A DNA stretch of 34,745 nucleotides from Opitutia bacterium Tous-C10FEB (lineage in GTDB: Bacteria > Verrucomicrobiota > Verrucomicrobiia > Opitutales > Opitutaceae). The position numbers and the translations under genes were made by a program. Shown one piece after another: positions 23,120 to 31,875 of this stretch. The notes beneath the pieces are model-generated. The model made no database searches. It was not told where the DNA came from and worked only from the letters and a program-made list of their open reading frames with translations. The stretch is taken from contig NEUY01000008.1 of NCBI GenBank assembly GCA_002304425.1, positions 1 to 34,745 on the forward strand, written 5' to 3'. Numbering within the stretch: the stretch's first letter is position 1; each line of letters opens with the position of its first letter.

Positions 23120-23227
23120 CGCCCGCCGGGCAGACGCTGGAAGCAGGCGAGTGGATCGCTGCCATCGGTGCCGGAGCTAGCCGCTACACCATAAGGAGGC
23201 GATCTTACCCGCGTAGCCTGGCGGGCG
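23120..23227 (+). ncRNA. Candidate structured RNA closed by a 12-bp helix; strand uncertain
   Basis: CGCCCGCCGGGC (23120-23131) pairs with GCCTGGCGGGCG (23216-23227) with one G-U; inner pairs ACGC/GCGT, hairpin 23143-23162, hairpin 23164-23192; no good ORF. Confidence 0.3.
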
Positions 23228-23338
23228 AACTTTTAGGGTCCGGCCTTCGGTTCGGGCTGGTCAATGTCGGTGAAAATTTTGATGCTTTAATTGCCGGGGA
23301 AAAAACCCCTGCTTCCTCAAAATCTGACGGTTTCCTTC

Positions 23339-24358
23339 ATGCCTGAGTCACGTCCCCTTAATTTTGCAGTCATTGGAGCGGGAGCTTGGGGTACCGCCAT
23401 GGCCGTGCATCTGGTTCGGCGCGGGCAAGGGACCACCCTCGTCACTCGGCGGCCTGAGCATGCCATCGCGGTGCGCGCGGCGCATGAAAATAAAGATTAT
23501 CTGCCCGGCATCAGTTTGCCGGCTGCGTTGCGGGTCACCGCGGATTTGCGCGCGGCCCTGCTCGAGGCCGATGTGGCGCTGATCGCTTGTCCGGCGCAAT
23601 CATTGCGTGAGTGGAGCGAAAAAATTTGCGGCGCGCGGCAGGACACGGCGCGTTTGCAACTTTTGCTCAGTTTGGTGAAAGGGCTTGAACTCGGTACGCA
23701 CCTTCGGCCCAGCCAGATTTTGACGCAGATTATGCCCGACCTCAATGTCGGCACACTCACGGGTCCGACTAATGCCGCAGAAGTGGCGCGGGGTTTGCCC
23801 GCGGCGATGGTGTTGGCCGTGGCGCGGCAGGATGCGTTCAGTGATCGCGTGCCGGCCGCAATGAGCGGGCCAACGTTACGCATTTATCTTAGCCCTGATC
23901 TCGCGGGGGCAGAATATGGCGGCGGACTGAAAAATATTTACGCCATCGCCGCGGGTCTCTGCGATGGATTGAAGCTCGGAGATAATGCCAAGGCGGCTCT
24001 GCTGACGCGGGCTTTGGCCGAAATGCTGCGCGTCGGGGTCGCCCTCGGGGCTAAGCCCGAAACTTTTTATGGGCTGAGTGGTTTTGGTGATTTGGTGGCG
24101 ACCAGTCATGGGGCTTGGAGTCGCAATCGTGAATTTGGTGAACACATCGGTGCCGGTAAAATCATCACCGCTTTACTCGCCCGCCGGAAGACGATCGTGG
24201 AAGGCCACCGCACCACCGAGGCCCTTTACGGTTTGTGCCAAGAACGGAAGATTGCCGCACCCATTCTCGGGGAGATTTACGCAATTTTGTATCAAAATAA
24301 GCTACCCGCCGATGCGCTCCATGCGCTGATGACTCGCGAATTGAAGCGCGAAGCTTAA
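23339..24358 (+). CDS. gpsA: Glycerol-3-phosphate dehydrogenase [NAD(P)+]
   Basis: ATG at 23339; FAVIGAGAWGTAMAVHLVRRGQ; LSLVKGLELGT; TGPTNAAEVARGLPAAMVLA; GGGLKNIYAIAAGLCDGLKLGDNAKAALLTRALAEM; TFYGLSGFGDLVAT. Confidence 0.95.
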   Translation: MPESRPLNFAVIGAGAWGTAMAVHLVRRGQGTTLVTRRPEHAIAVRAAHENKDYLPGISLPAALRVTADLRAALLEADVALIACPAQSLREWSEKICGARQDTARLQLLLSLVKGLELGTHLRPSQILTQIMPDLNVGTLTGPTNAAEVARGLPAAMVLAVARQDAFSDRVPAAMSGPTLRIYLSPDLAGAEYGGGLKNIYAIAAGLCDGLKLGDNAKAALLTRALAEMLRVGVALGAKPETFYGLSGFGDLVATSHGAWSRNREFGEHIGAGKIITALLARRKTIVEGHRTTEALYGLCQERKIAAPILGEIYAILYQNKLPADALHALMTRELKREA

Positions 24359-24427
24359 GGCGATTGGGCCGCGGCAGCGCGGGAAGGGCGTTGACCTTCG
24401 TCCAGCCGCTCCGCCAACTCTGGCGGT

Positions 24428-24688
24428 ATGGAATTACCTGATGACGAACAATTATTTTTGCGCGATCTGGTCAAAGCCTCTCGCCAAAAAATCCATGCAG
24501 TAAAGTGGGTGGATCGCGATGGCACCGATCGCCAAACTACGCTGACGCAAAATGAGGCGGTCCGGCTCAACATCATCGCGGCGCGCCTTAAGATTTCTAA
24601 TAAAGAACTGCTGCGCCAAGCCGCACACATCCCCGTCCCTAAGTTGCCGCCCAAGCCCCCCGCGGTTGAATCTGAACTGCCGGCCTAG
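24428..24688 (+). CDS. Small conserved-looking hypothetical protein (86 aa)
   Basis: ORF fills the gpsA-PNP gap with host-like codon usage; MELPDDEQLFLRDLVKASRQKIHAVKWVDRDGTDRQTTLTQNEAVRLNIIAARLKISNKELLRQAA. Confidence 0.6.
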   Translation: MELPDDEQLFLRDLVKASRQKIHAVKWVDRDGTDRQTTLTQNEAVRLNIIAARLKISNKELLRQAAHIPVPKLPPKPPAVESELPA

Positions 24689-24758
24689 TTTTTGCCGACG
24701 ATCAGAGCGTTCAAAATGCGGTCTTTTCCCGTTGCCGGGTTTCCGCTAGCTTGACGCC

Positions 24759-25592
24759 ATGACCCTACCGCAAGCCCACCTTGAAAACGTTCGGCAGTCA
24801 GCGGCCATCATTACAGCGGCCTTAGCCGGCGCGCGGCCGCGGATTGCGATCATTTTAGGTTCTGGCCTGGGTGGTTTGGCCAATCAGATTCAGCGGCCTC
24901 GCGTCATTGCTTATGCTGATCTCCCCGGCTTTCCCGTGCTCACTGTGTTGGGGCACATCGGCGAGTTGATCGCCGGCGAACTCGATGGCGTGCCGGTGAT
25001 TGTGCTCAAGGGGCGCAAACATTTTTACGAAACGGATGATGCCTATCCGCTCCGGACGATGATTCGCACGCTCCAGGCCGTGGGCGTAGATACTTTATTT
25101 TTATCTAACGCGGCCGGCAGTTTACGCCCGGCGATTAAAGTCAGCGAATTGATGCTGATTACTGATCATATTAATTTTCTAGGGCTTAATCCGCTCACGG
25201 GTCCCAATGACGATTCCTTTGGCCCGCGTTTTTTCCCGGTCAGTGATGCTTGGGATCCTGGACTGGCCGGTCGGGTTAAAGCCGTGGCGCGACAACAAGG
25301 CATCACGTTGCACGAGGGCGTCTATGTGGCCTTCCGGGGGCCGTCTTTTGAGACACCGGCGGAGATCCGTATGGTGCAAGGTTGGGGGGCTGACGCGGTC
25401 GGCATGTCGAGCGTGCCGGATTGTTTGATCGCCCGCCACTGCGGGCTCAAGGTCGTCGGTGTTTCGTGCATTACTAATATGGGGGCAGGATTATCAGACG
25501 AACATCTGACGCACGCCCATACGCTCGCTAATGCGGCCAAGGGGGCGGCCGCCTTTGAGCGCTTGGTTACTGCAGCGGTCAAGGTGTTGTAA
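24759..25592 (+). CDS. Purine-nucleoside phosphorylase (PNP/MTAP family)
   Basis: IILGSGLGGLANQI; GHIGELIAGEL; SNAAGSLRP; RGPSFETPAEIRM; VGMSSVPDCLIARHCGLKVVGVSCITN. Confidence 0.92.
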   Translation: MTLPQAHLENVRQSAAIITAALAGARPRIAIILGSGLGGLANQIQRPRVIAYADLPGFPVLTVLGHIGELIAGELDGVPVIVLKGRKHFYETDDAYPLRTMIRTLQAVGVDTLFLSNAAGSLRPAIKVSELMLITDHINFLGLNPLTGPNDDSFGPRFFPVSDAWDPGLAGRVKAVARQQGITLHEGVYVAFRGPSFETPAEIRMVQGWGADAVGMSSVPDCLIARHCGLKVVGVSCITNMGAGLSDEHLTHAHTLANAAKGAAAFERLVTAAVKVL

Positions 25593-25616
25593 TAATAGTT
25601 AGGCCAATTTCATCGC

Positions 25617-26597
25617 GTGAAAGCAGCTGAACTTGATCGAGCCCGTCGACTGCTCTGTCGATTACAGGCTGTGATTCGCGACTCCGTGCGGGCCGCCCAA
25701 CGGCGAGGGGGCCGGAAGCTGACGCGGGTGGCCGCGGTCACGGCCGCCGACACCATCTATGGCATCGACAAAATCAGCGAGCAGGCCGTGCTGACTTGGT
25801 TTAAAAAAAATTGGCCGCCGCGCTGGCCGGTTGAATTAGTGATGGAGGGGTTGGAGGAATCAGCGGGACCGGTGACTTTTCCGCGGGGTACGCCGGTAGC
25901 GCAGACAATTTTTAAATGCATCCTCGACCCGATTGATGGGACCCGCGGGTTAATGTATGCAAAACGTTCGGCGTGGAGTCTCGCCGCGTTGGCGCCGCAG
26001 CGCGGACCAAAAACTAACCTGCGTGATATTATAGTCGCCGCGATGACCGAGCTGCCGACGGTAAAGCAGGACAGCGGCGATCAGTTAAGCGTCGTGCGGG
26101 GCGAGCGAGTGCACGCCGAGCGCGTGGTTGCTCGCACGGGTCGCCGGACGAAGTTTAAGCCGCAACCGTCGCGAGCAAAATGCGTGGCGCACGGTTTTGC
26201 GTCGTTTGCGAAATTTTTTCCGGCCGGTAAGGCTTGGCTAGCTGAGCGCGAAGAGCAGCTTTGGCGGGCACTCGGCGCTGGCGGCGAGATTTTTGATGAT
26301 CAATATTTGAGCACTGGGGGTCAGCTTTATGAATTATTGATGGGGCATGATCGTTTTATTGCAGATTTACGACCGCTCGCGATGGCGGCCTTGCGCCAGC
26401 GCACGACGCTGCTGTGTCATCCTTACGATATTTGTACTGCGCTGATTGCGCAGGAGTGTGGCTGTGTGATTACGGCGCCTAACGGCCAGCCGCTCGATAC
26501 GGTACTCGATACGACCACCCCCGTCGCTTGGGTGGGTTATGCTAATCCTACGCTGGCGCGGCGGATTGGGTCTAAGCTGCGCCGGGTCTTGCGCTAA
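25617..26597 (+). CDS. Inositol monophosphatase-family phosphatase (GTG start)
   Basis: Metal-binding motif LDPIDGTRGLMY, upstream acidic MEGLEES, C-terminal HPYDICTALIAQECGCVIT. Confidence 0.8.
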   Translation: MKAAELDRARRLLCRLQAVIRDSVRAAQRRGGRKLTRVAAVTAADTIYGIDKISEQAVLTWFKKNWPPRWPVELVMEGLEESAGPVTFPRGTPVAQTIFKCILDPIDGTRGLMYAKRSAWSLAALAPQRGPKTNLRDIIVAAMTELPTVKQDSGDQLSVVRGERVHAERVVARTGRRTKFKPQPSRAKCVAHGFASFAKFFPAGKAWLAEREEQLWRALGAGGEIFDDQYLSTGGQLYELLMGHDRFIADLRPLAMAALRQRTTLLCHPYDICTALIAQECGCVITAPNGQPLDTVLDTTTPVAWVGYANPTLARRIGSKLRRVLR

Positions 26598-26640
26598 ATT
26601 TCTATACGCGCCGCCCCGGCGGATTTTGCTGCCGGCAGGG

Positions 26641-27093
26641 TCACTCTTTGGCTTGCTCGATCACCGCGGCTTTGCCGTCTTTAAAGACGACCCGAATGCG
26701 TTCTTCTTTCTCGTTGCGATAGGTATCCGCGTACGCGGGGTGATAATAAACGCGGTACGACCTTAGGTAAGGATCGTAATAAACGCGCCGCTCGTAGCCG
26801 ACAAACGCGGTGCCATCGTAGCGCTGGTAGTAAGTATTATAAATCCAGCTGATCGTGCGGCCGGTGGGGGTGAGGGCTTCGCGTTTTTGGTCTGGCTGGC
26901 CTAGGGCGAAGTAGACGAGGTCCTCCGTGAAGCCGAGATCGATGATCCCCTGTTTAATTTTGTCCTGCGTCGCCTTATCGGCGGCGGCGAAGGCGGCGGG
27001 CTTTTGTTTGATGCGATCATCAATCGACTGGCAGCCAGTCAAGGCCACGAGCGCCGCGGCGAGGAGAAGCAGGCGGGAGTATTTCATAAGCAA
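26641..27093 (-). CDS. Small lipoprotein of unknown function
   Basis: Signal peptide plus lipobox LTGC (MLMKYSRLLLLAAALVALTGCQS). Confidence 0.7.
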   Translation of the reverse strand: MLMKYSRLLLLAAALVALTGCQSIDDRIKQKPAAFAAADKATQDKIKQGIIDLGFTEDLVYFALGQPDQKREALTPTGRTISWIYNTYYQRYDGTAFVGYERRVYYDPYLRSYRVYYHPAYADTYRNEKEERIRVVFKDGKAAVIEQAKE

Positions 27094-27135
27094 TGAGACA
27101 GCAGGCGTGGGCTTAGGTTGCCAGCGATAATAGCC

Positions 27136-28110
27136 TTAAGGAGATTTAGTTTCGCTGGGTGGTGCCAGTGAGTCGACGGGAATTTTATTCTTGGTGGTCG
27201 TGATGATCGCGACGCCGGCGATAATGATAGCCGCAGCGACAAAAAGCCGTGGGCCGATCGGTTCGTGGGCAAGCCACCAACCAAGAAAAACCGCCACAAT
27301 CGGGTTAACATAGGCGTAGGTTGCCACGCGCGCTGGGGAGCAATGCTTCATGAGCCAGACAAAGGTGGTGAAGCCGATGAGTGAGCCGGCGATGATCAGG
27401 TAAACCCAGGCTCCCCAAGAACGGGCGGAGACGTCGGCAAAATGAAAATGGGCCGGTTCGCCAATGAGTAAGCTGACTAAAAAAAGCCAGAGGCTACCCG
27501 CGAGCATTTGCATAGCGGAAGCGGTGAAGGGATCGGCCGAGTTGCGTGCATAACGCGTATAGAGCGAGCCCGCACTCCAGGAGAAGCAGGCGAGGACGAT
27601 GCCCCCGAGGCGCCACGGATCGAGGTCGGTGGTGCCTTCGCCTAGCTGTGGGCCGACCAGCACGAGGAGGCCGATGAAGCCAAGGCCAACCCCGAGGAAG
27701 GTTGCCGGCGATGGTTTAGTCCCTTGATTCTGATGACCGCTGATGGCGTGGACCGCCCAATCGAGGAGTACAATAAAAAGGGGCCCAAGTGAAATGATCA
27801 GCGTGGCGATACCGGAGGGAATTTTTTGTTCGGCCCAGGAAACTAAACCGTTGCCGCCGAGTAGCAGCAGCCCGCCGACGATGGCGTTGTCGAACCACTG
27901 GCGCCGGGTGGTATGAAAGCCGCGGGTGAACGCAATCCAGCCAGCGATCAAGCCACCGGCCACGAGGAAACGCGCCCCGGCCATCAGGAAAGGTGGCAAG
28001 GTTTCGACCGCAATTTTGATGCCGAGATACGTGGAGCCCCAGACGAGATAAATAGTCGCAAAACCGGCGATCAGCGCGGCTTTGGTCGGAATTTTATCTG
28101 GGGCAGTCAC
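27136..28110 (-). CDS. EamA/DMT-family transporter
   Basis: About ten TM helices; IYLVWGSTYLGIKIAVETLPPFLMAGARFLVAG; second repeat with TYAYVNPIVAVFLGWWLAHEPIG. Confidence 0.9.
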   Translation of the reverse strand: MTAPDKIPTKAALIAGFATIYLVWGSTYLGIKIAVETLPPFLMAGARFLVAGGLIAGWIAFTRGFHTTRRQWFDNAIVGGLLLLGGNGLVSWAEQKIPSGIATLIISLGPLFIVLLDWAVHAISGHQNQGTKPSPATFLGVGLGFIGLLVLVGPQLGEGTTDLDPWRLGGIVLACFSWSAGSLYTRYARNSADPFTASAMQMLAGSLWLFLVSLLIGEPAHFHFADVSARSWGAWVYLIIAGSLIGFTTFVWLMKHCSPARVATYAYVNPIVAVFLGWWLAHEPIGPRLFVAAAIIIAGVAIITTTKNKIPVDSLAPPSETKSP

Positions 28111-28316
28111 GATTTTAAGATGTTATAAAATTAGCTTATCGCCTGGGCGAAAGAGAGGGGATGGCAACGGGTTGGCGACCATTATGCGACTGATTATTTT
28201 ATAGAAAGATTGATTGGGCCCGCGCAAGTTTACCTCGACCCGCTAGCGATGTAAAATTAAGTTAGCCGGGTCGGAGCAGTTCCTGCGGTCGGCTCCAGCC
28301 ATTTCAATCTATCCTT

Positions 28317-29456
28317 ATGCTACTCACGCTCGCGCTCTTTTCATTTAACTTATCGGCCTATGAGCTGCCGCGCGTCGTGCCGCTAGCGGACGCCGCGCTG
28401 GGCGTTCAGCCGATTTCGATAACGGCGGTCGTGAACCCGCGCAGTCCCGGCGGGGTGCATGATTTCTCCTCAGAGGGTGATTATTGGTGGCCTGATCCTA
28501 AAAATCCGGCTGGGCCTTATGTGCGCCGTGATGGGGAGACTAATCCCAGTAATTTTGTGGCCCATCGCCGGCTGATGTTTGCCTTCGCGCGTGATGTGGG
28601 TGCGCTGACGGCGGCGTATGATCTCACACGTGAAGAGCGCTACGCGGCGGCGGCGGTGCAGCAATTAAGAGTGTGGTTCGTCGATCCCGCGACCCGCCTA
28701 AACCCCAATTTGCAATATGCCCAATCGATCCAAGGCGTCTGTACGGGCCGAGGGATTGGGTTAATCGATACCGTGCATTTAGCCGAAGTAGCACTTGGTC
28801 TGCGCGCGCTTCACGGAGCGAAGCCACTCGATGCGGCAACGGAAGCGGCCGCACATGCTTGGTTTCGCGATTATCTCCATTGGCTGCAGACGCATCCTTA
28901 CGGCATCGAGGAGCGCAAAGCAGATAATAACCATGGCACCTGCTGGTTGTTGCAGGCGACGGCGTTCGCGCTGCTGCTCGATGACCGGGCGACGCTCGCT
29001 GATTGTCGCCGGCGTTTTAAGGAAATTATTTTGCCGCTGCAAATGGCGCCCAATGGCAGCTTCCCGCGCGAGCTCGCGCGGACGAAAGCCTACGGTTATT
29101 CCATTTTTAATTTGGATATCATGACGAGCCTCGCCGTGCTGCTATCCACGCCGGATGAAGATCTGATGAAGTTCAAACTCGCCGATGGCCGTACCATGGT
29201 TCGCGGCGTGGAGTTCCTCGCTCCATTTCTCGCCGACAAATCTAAATGGCCGCTCTCGCCGGATGTGCTGCATTGGCAAGATTGGCCTGTGCGCCAGCCT
29301 GCGCTGTTATTCGGGGCGGTGGCGGCGGGGCGGGAGGATTGGCTTAATCTGTGGAAAAGCTTGCCCGCCGATCCCGTGGATGAAGAGGTTCGCCGTAATT
29401 TCCCCATCCGTTTTCCGACGCTGTGGCATGCTGCCACCGGCGCCCATCACCATTAA
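28317..29456 (+). CDS. Secreted alginate lyase-family protein
   Basis: Signal-like N-terminus; DYWWPDP, DNNHGTCWLLQ, FPRELARTKAYGYSIFNL motifs of the alginate_lyase superfamily. Confidence 0.8.
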   Translation: MLLTLALFSFNLSAYELPRVVPLADAALGVQPISITAVVNPRSPGGVHDFSSEGDYWWPDPKNPAGPYVRRDGETNPSNFVAHRRLMFAFARDVGALTAAYDLTREERYAAAAVQQLRVWFVDPATRLNPNLQYAQSIQGVCTGRGIGLIDTVHLAEVALGLRALHGAKPLDAATEAAAHAWFRDYLHWLQTHPYGIEERKADNNHGTCWLLQATAFALLLDDRATLADCRRRFKEIILPLQMAPNGSFPRELARTKAYGYSIFNLDIMTSLAVLLSTPDEDLMKFKLADGRTMVRGVEFLAPFLADKSKWPLSPDVLHWQDWPVRQPALLFGAVAAGREDWLNLWKSLPADPVDEEVRRNFPIRFPTLWHAATGAHHH

Positions 29457-29497
29457 TATATTTAAGGGCTCAAGGTTTATTATTCGAATGCAATCAA

Positions 29498-29525
29498 TTG
29501 ATAGATAATAGATTGTATAGATATA
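29498..29525 (+). promoter_or_regulatory. Candidate promoter in AT-rich leader of the DEAD-box helicase gene
   Basis: TTGATA (29498-29503), 16-nt spacer, GATATA (29520-29525) in an AT-rich island. Confidence 0.4.
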
Positions 29526-29680
29526 GGTTTAATTTTTATGGGATGGGTTGATTAAGTTAGAGCCGAGCAAAAATCGGCGTGGGCCGGATGATTGCCCTCG
29601 GGGACTGGCGGCCTAGGCTGATCGGAGATGCGGGATTGCAATGCTCTCAGCGGGACCCGATACCAACACTCTACTTTTTC

Positions 29681-31162
29681 ATGCTCCGTAAGCTCATTTC
29701 AAAAATCCGGCAGACCTTTGCGAAGGACGATCAGCGTTCCGAGACCAAGCCGGCTCATAAATCAGGGAGACCCGTTCCGAAAAGTGGCGAACATCGCCAT
29801 GACAAGCGGCCGACCGCTCATCCTGCAAGATCTTCTAGCCCGACGCGGCCAGCGGCCCCGATTCAGCATCGCTCGACATCAGCTAAATCGGTCCAAGCTC
29901 CGGTGGCGGCCCGGATTCCTCAGGTCGCTAAGCCCCTGCCTGAGGTGCCTAAGCTGGATACTGCTTTCACCCAATTGGGGTTGAGCGATCGGATTGCCTT
30001 TGCCGTGCAAGGCATGGGCTACGAAGCGCCGACGCCGATTCAAGCTCAGGCCATCCCGATTATTTTAAGCGGTCGCGATGTGATTGGTTCAGCCCAGACA
30101 GGGACCGGAAAAACCGCGGCATTTGCGTTACCGATTCTCAATCGGCTGCAGCAACACGGTAAAATGCGCTGCCTTATTTTGGAGCCCACGCGCGAGCTAG
30201 CGGTGCAGGTAGAGGAAGCATTTAAGAATTTTTCAAAATATACCGATCTGCGCGTGACCGTGGTGTACGGCGGCGTGGGTTACGGCAAGCAGCGGGAAGA
30301 TCTTGCCCACGGGGTGGATATCCTCGCGGCGACTCCTGGACGTTTACTCGACTACATGGAGCAAGGTGAAATCCGGCTCGATAACATTGATATCCTCGTG
30401 CTCGACGAGGTCGATCGGATGCTCGACATGGGATTTTTGCCTGATGTGAAACGCATCGTAGCCAAAGTGCCGCGCGAGCGGCAGACATTATTTTTCACCG
30501 CGACGCTCCCGCCCGAAATTGAGCAGCTCGCCGCCTGGGCGCTGCGCTCGCCCGAAACTATTTCGATCGGCCGGCAGCGCTCGACGGCTGAAACGATTAC
30601 GCACGCCTTTTATCCGGTGGTCCAAGCGCAGAAATTTGACCTCCTCGCGCACCTGCTGGAAGAGACGCAATATAAGAGCGTCATTATTTTTTCACGAACC
30701 AAGTCGGGGGCGGATTACGTAGCCAGCCGACTCAAACAAGAAGGCCATACCTGCGCCGTGATGCATGCTGATCGCAGCCAGCAAGAGCGGACGGATGCGC
30801 TCAAGGGCTTTAAATCCGGTCAGTATGAAGTGCTGGTCGCGACCGACTTGGTCGCGCGCGGGCTTGATATTGCGGATGTGTCGCACGTGATCAATTTTGA
30901 CGTTCCGGAGAATCCAGAGGATTACGTTCATCGCATCGGGCGCACGGGTCGGGCGCACAAGACGGGCGATGCCTTCACGTTGGTGACGGAAGAGACGTGG
31001 CGTGACGCCCGCAGTATTGAGCGCTTTATTGGCCAGAGCATCGAGTGGAAGAAAGTTACGGGGTTTAATTATACCTATTCCGGCATTTTTGATGGCGGCG
31101 GGATGCCCCAGCTAGCCCCAGAAAAACCGAAGAGTCGGCTCACGCGCGGCGGACGGCGTTGA
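29681..31162 (+). CDS. DEAD-box ATP-dependent RNA helicase (RhlE-like) with basic N-terminal extension
   Basis: ATG at 29681; AQTGTGKTAAF, PTRELAVQ, VLDEVDRMLDMGF, FTATLP, ARGLDIADVSHVINFDVPENPEDYVHRIGRTGRA. Confidence 0.95.
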   Translation: MLRKLISKIRQTFAKDDQRSETKPAHKSGRPVPKSGEHRHDKRPTAHPARSSSPTRPAAPIQHRSTSAKSVQAPVAARIPQVAKPLPEVPKLDTAFTQLGLSDRIAFAVQGMGYEAPTPIQAQAIPIILSGRDVIGSAQTGTGKTAAFALPILNRLQQHGKMRCLILEPTRELAVQVEEAFKNFSKYTDLRVTVVYGGVGYGKQREDLAHGVDILAATPGRLLDYMEQGEIRLDNIDILVLDEVDRMLDMGFLPDVKRIVAKVPRERQTLFFTATLPPEIEQLAAWALRSPETISIGRQRSTAETITHAFYPVVQAQKFDLLAHLLEETQYKSVIIFSRTKSGADYVASRLKQEGHTCAVMHADRSQQERTDALKGFKSGQYEVLVATDLVARGLDIADVSHVINFDVPENPEDYVHRIGRTGRAHKTGDAFTLVTEETWRDARSIERFIGQSIEWKKVTGFNYTYSGIFDGGGMPQLAPEKPKSRLTRGGRR

Positions 31163-31226
31163 GGGGTGGTTGGGTGATAGAGGATTCGGTTGCCAAACTG
31201 GCGAGCCCTCGCACCGTAGCAAACTC

Positions 31227-31823
31227 ATGAAGTTGGTTATCCCTGACGGTAATTTTGCTGGTTATATTTTCGATCTCGACGGCACGCTCGTCGATACCAT
31301 GCCGCTGCATTATCGAGCCTGGAATGAGGCGATGCAGCACGCGGGCTTACAGGAGCCACTGAGTGAAGATCTATTTTATTCGCTCGGCGGGGTCCCGACG
31401 TTGCGGGTGGCTGAATTGCTCAGCCAGCATTACGGCATCGCCTTAGACCCCCATCAGGTATTTCACCAAAAAGAAGCGCGGTTTGTCGCGTTGCAGGGTG
31501 AGGTGACGCTGATCGAGCCCGTGGTAAATTTTGCGCGGCGCGTGGCGACGCAATTTCCAGTGAGCGTGGCCTCAGGCGGGCCGCGGGTGGTGGTGCGAGG
31601 GACGTTAGCACAAGTCGGTTTAGCCGCATTATTTTCGGTAGTCGTAACCCCAGAAGATGTAACGCACGGCAAGCCTTCTCCGGAGATGTTCTTGCTTGCG
31701 GCCCAAAAAATGGGAGTGCCCCCGGCCCAGTGTTTAGTGTTTGAGGATGCGGAACCCGGCATCCAGGCGGCCGAGGCGGCGGGGATGCAATGGGTGCATG
31801 TGCCCAGTCGCGGGCCGCGCTGA
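31227..31823 (+). CDS. HAD-superfamily hydrolase, beta-phosphoglucomutase/YqaB-like
   Basis: ATG at 31227; GYIFDLDGTLVDTMPLHYRAWNEA; SVASGGPR; GKPSPEMFLLAAQKMGVPPAQCLVFEDAEPGIQAAEAAGM. Confidence 0.9.
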   Translation: MKLVIPDGNFAGYIFDLDGTLVDTMPLHYRAWNEAMQHAGLQEPLSEDLFYSLGGVPTLRVAELLSQHYGIALDPHQVFHQKEARFVALQGEVTLIEPVVNFARRVATQFPVSVASGGPRVVVRGTLAQVGLAALFSVVVTPEDVTHGKPSPEMFLLAAQKMGVPPAQCLVFEDAEPGIQAAEAAGMQWVHVPSRGPR

Positions 31824-31875
31824 CCCAGGCTGCTTTTGATTTGAGTCAAAGCCGCCCAGCGCGTGGGCTAGGTGC

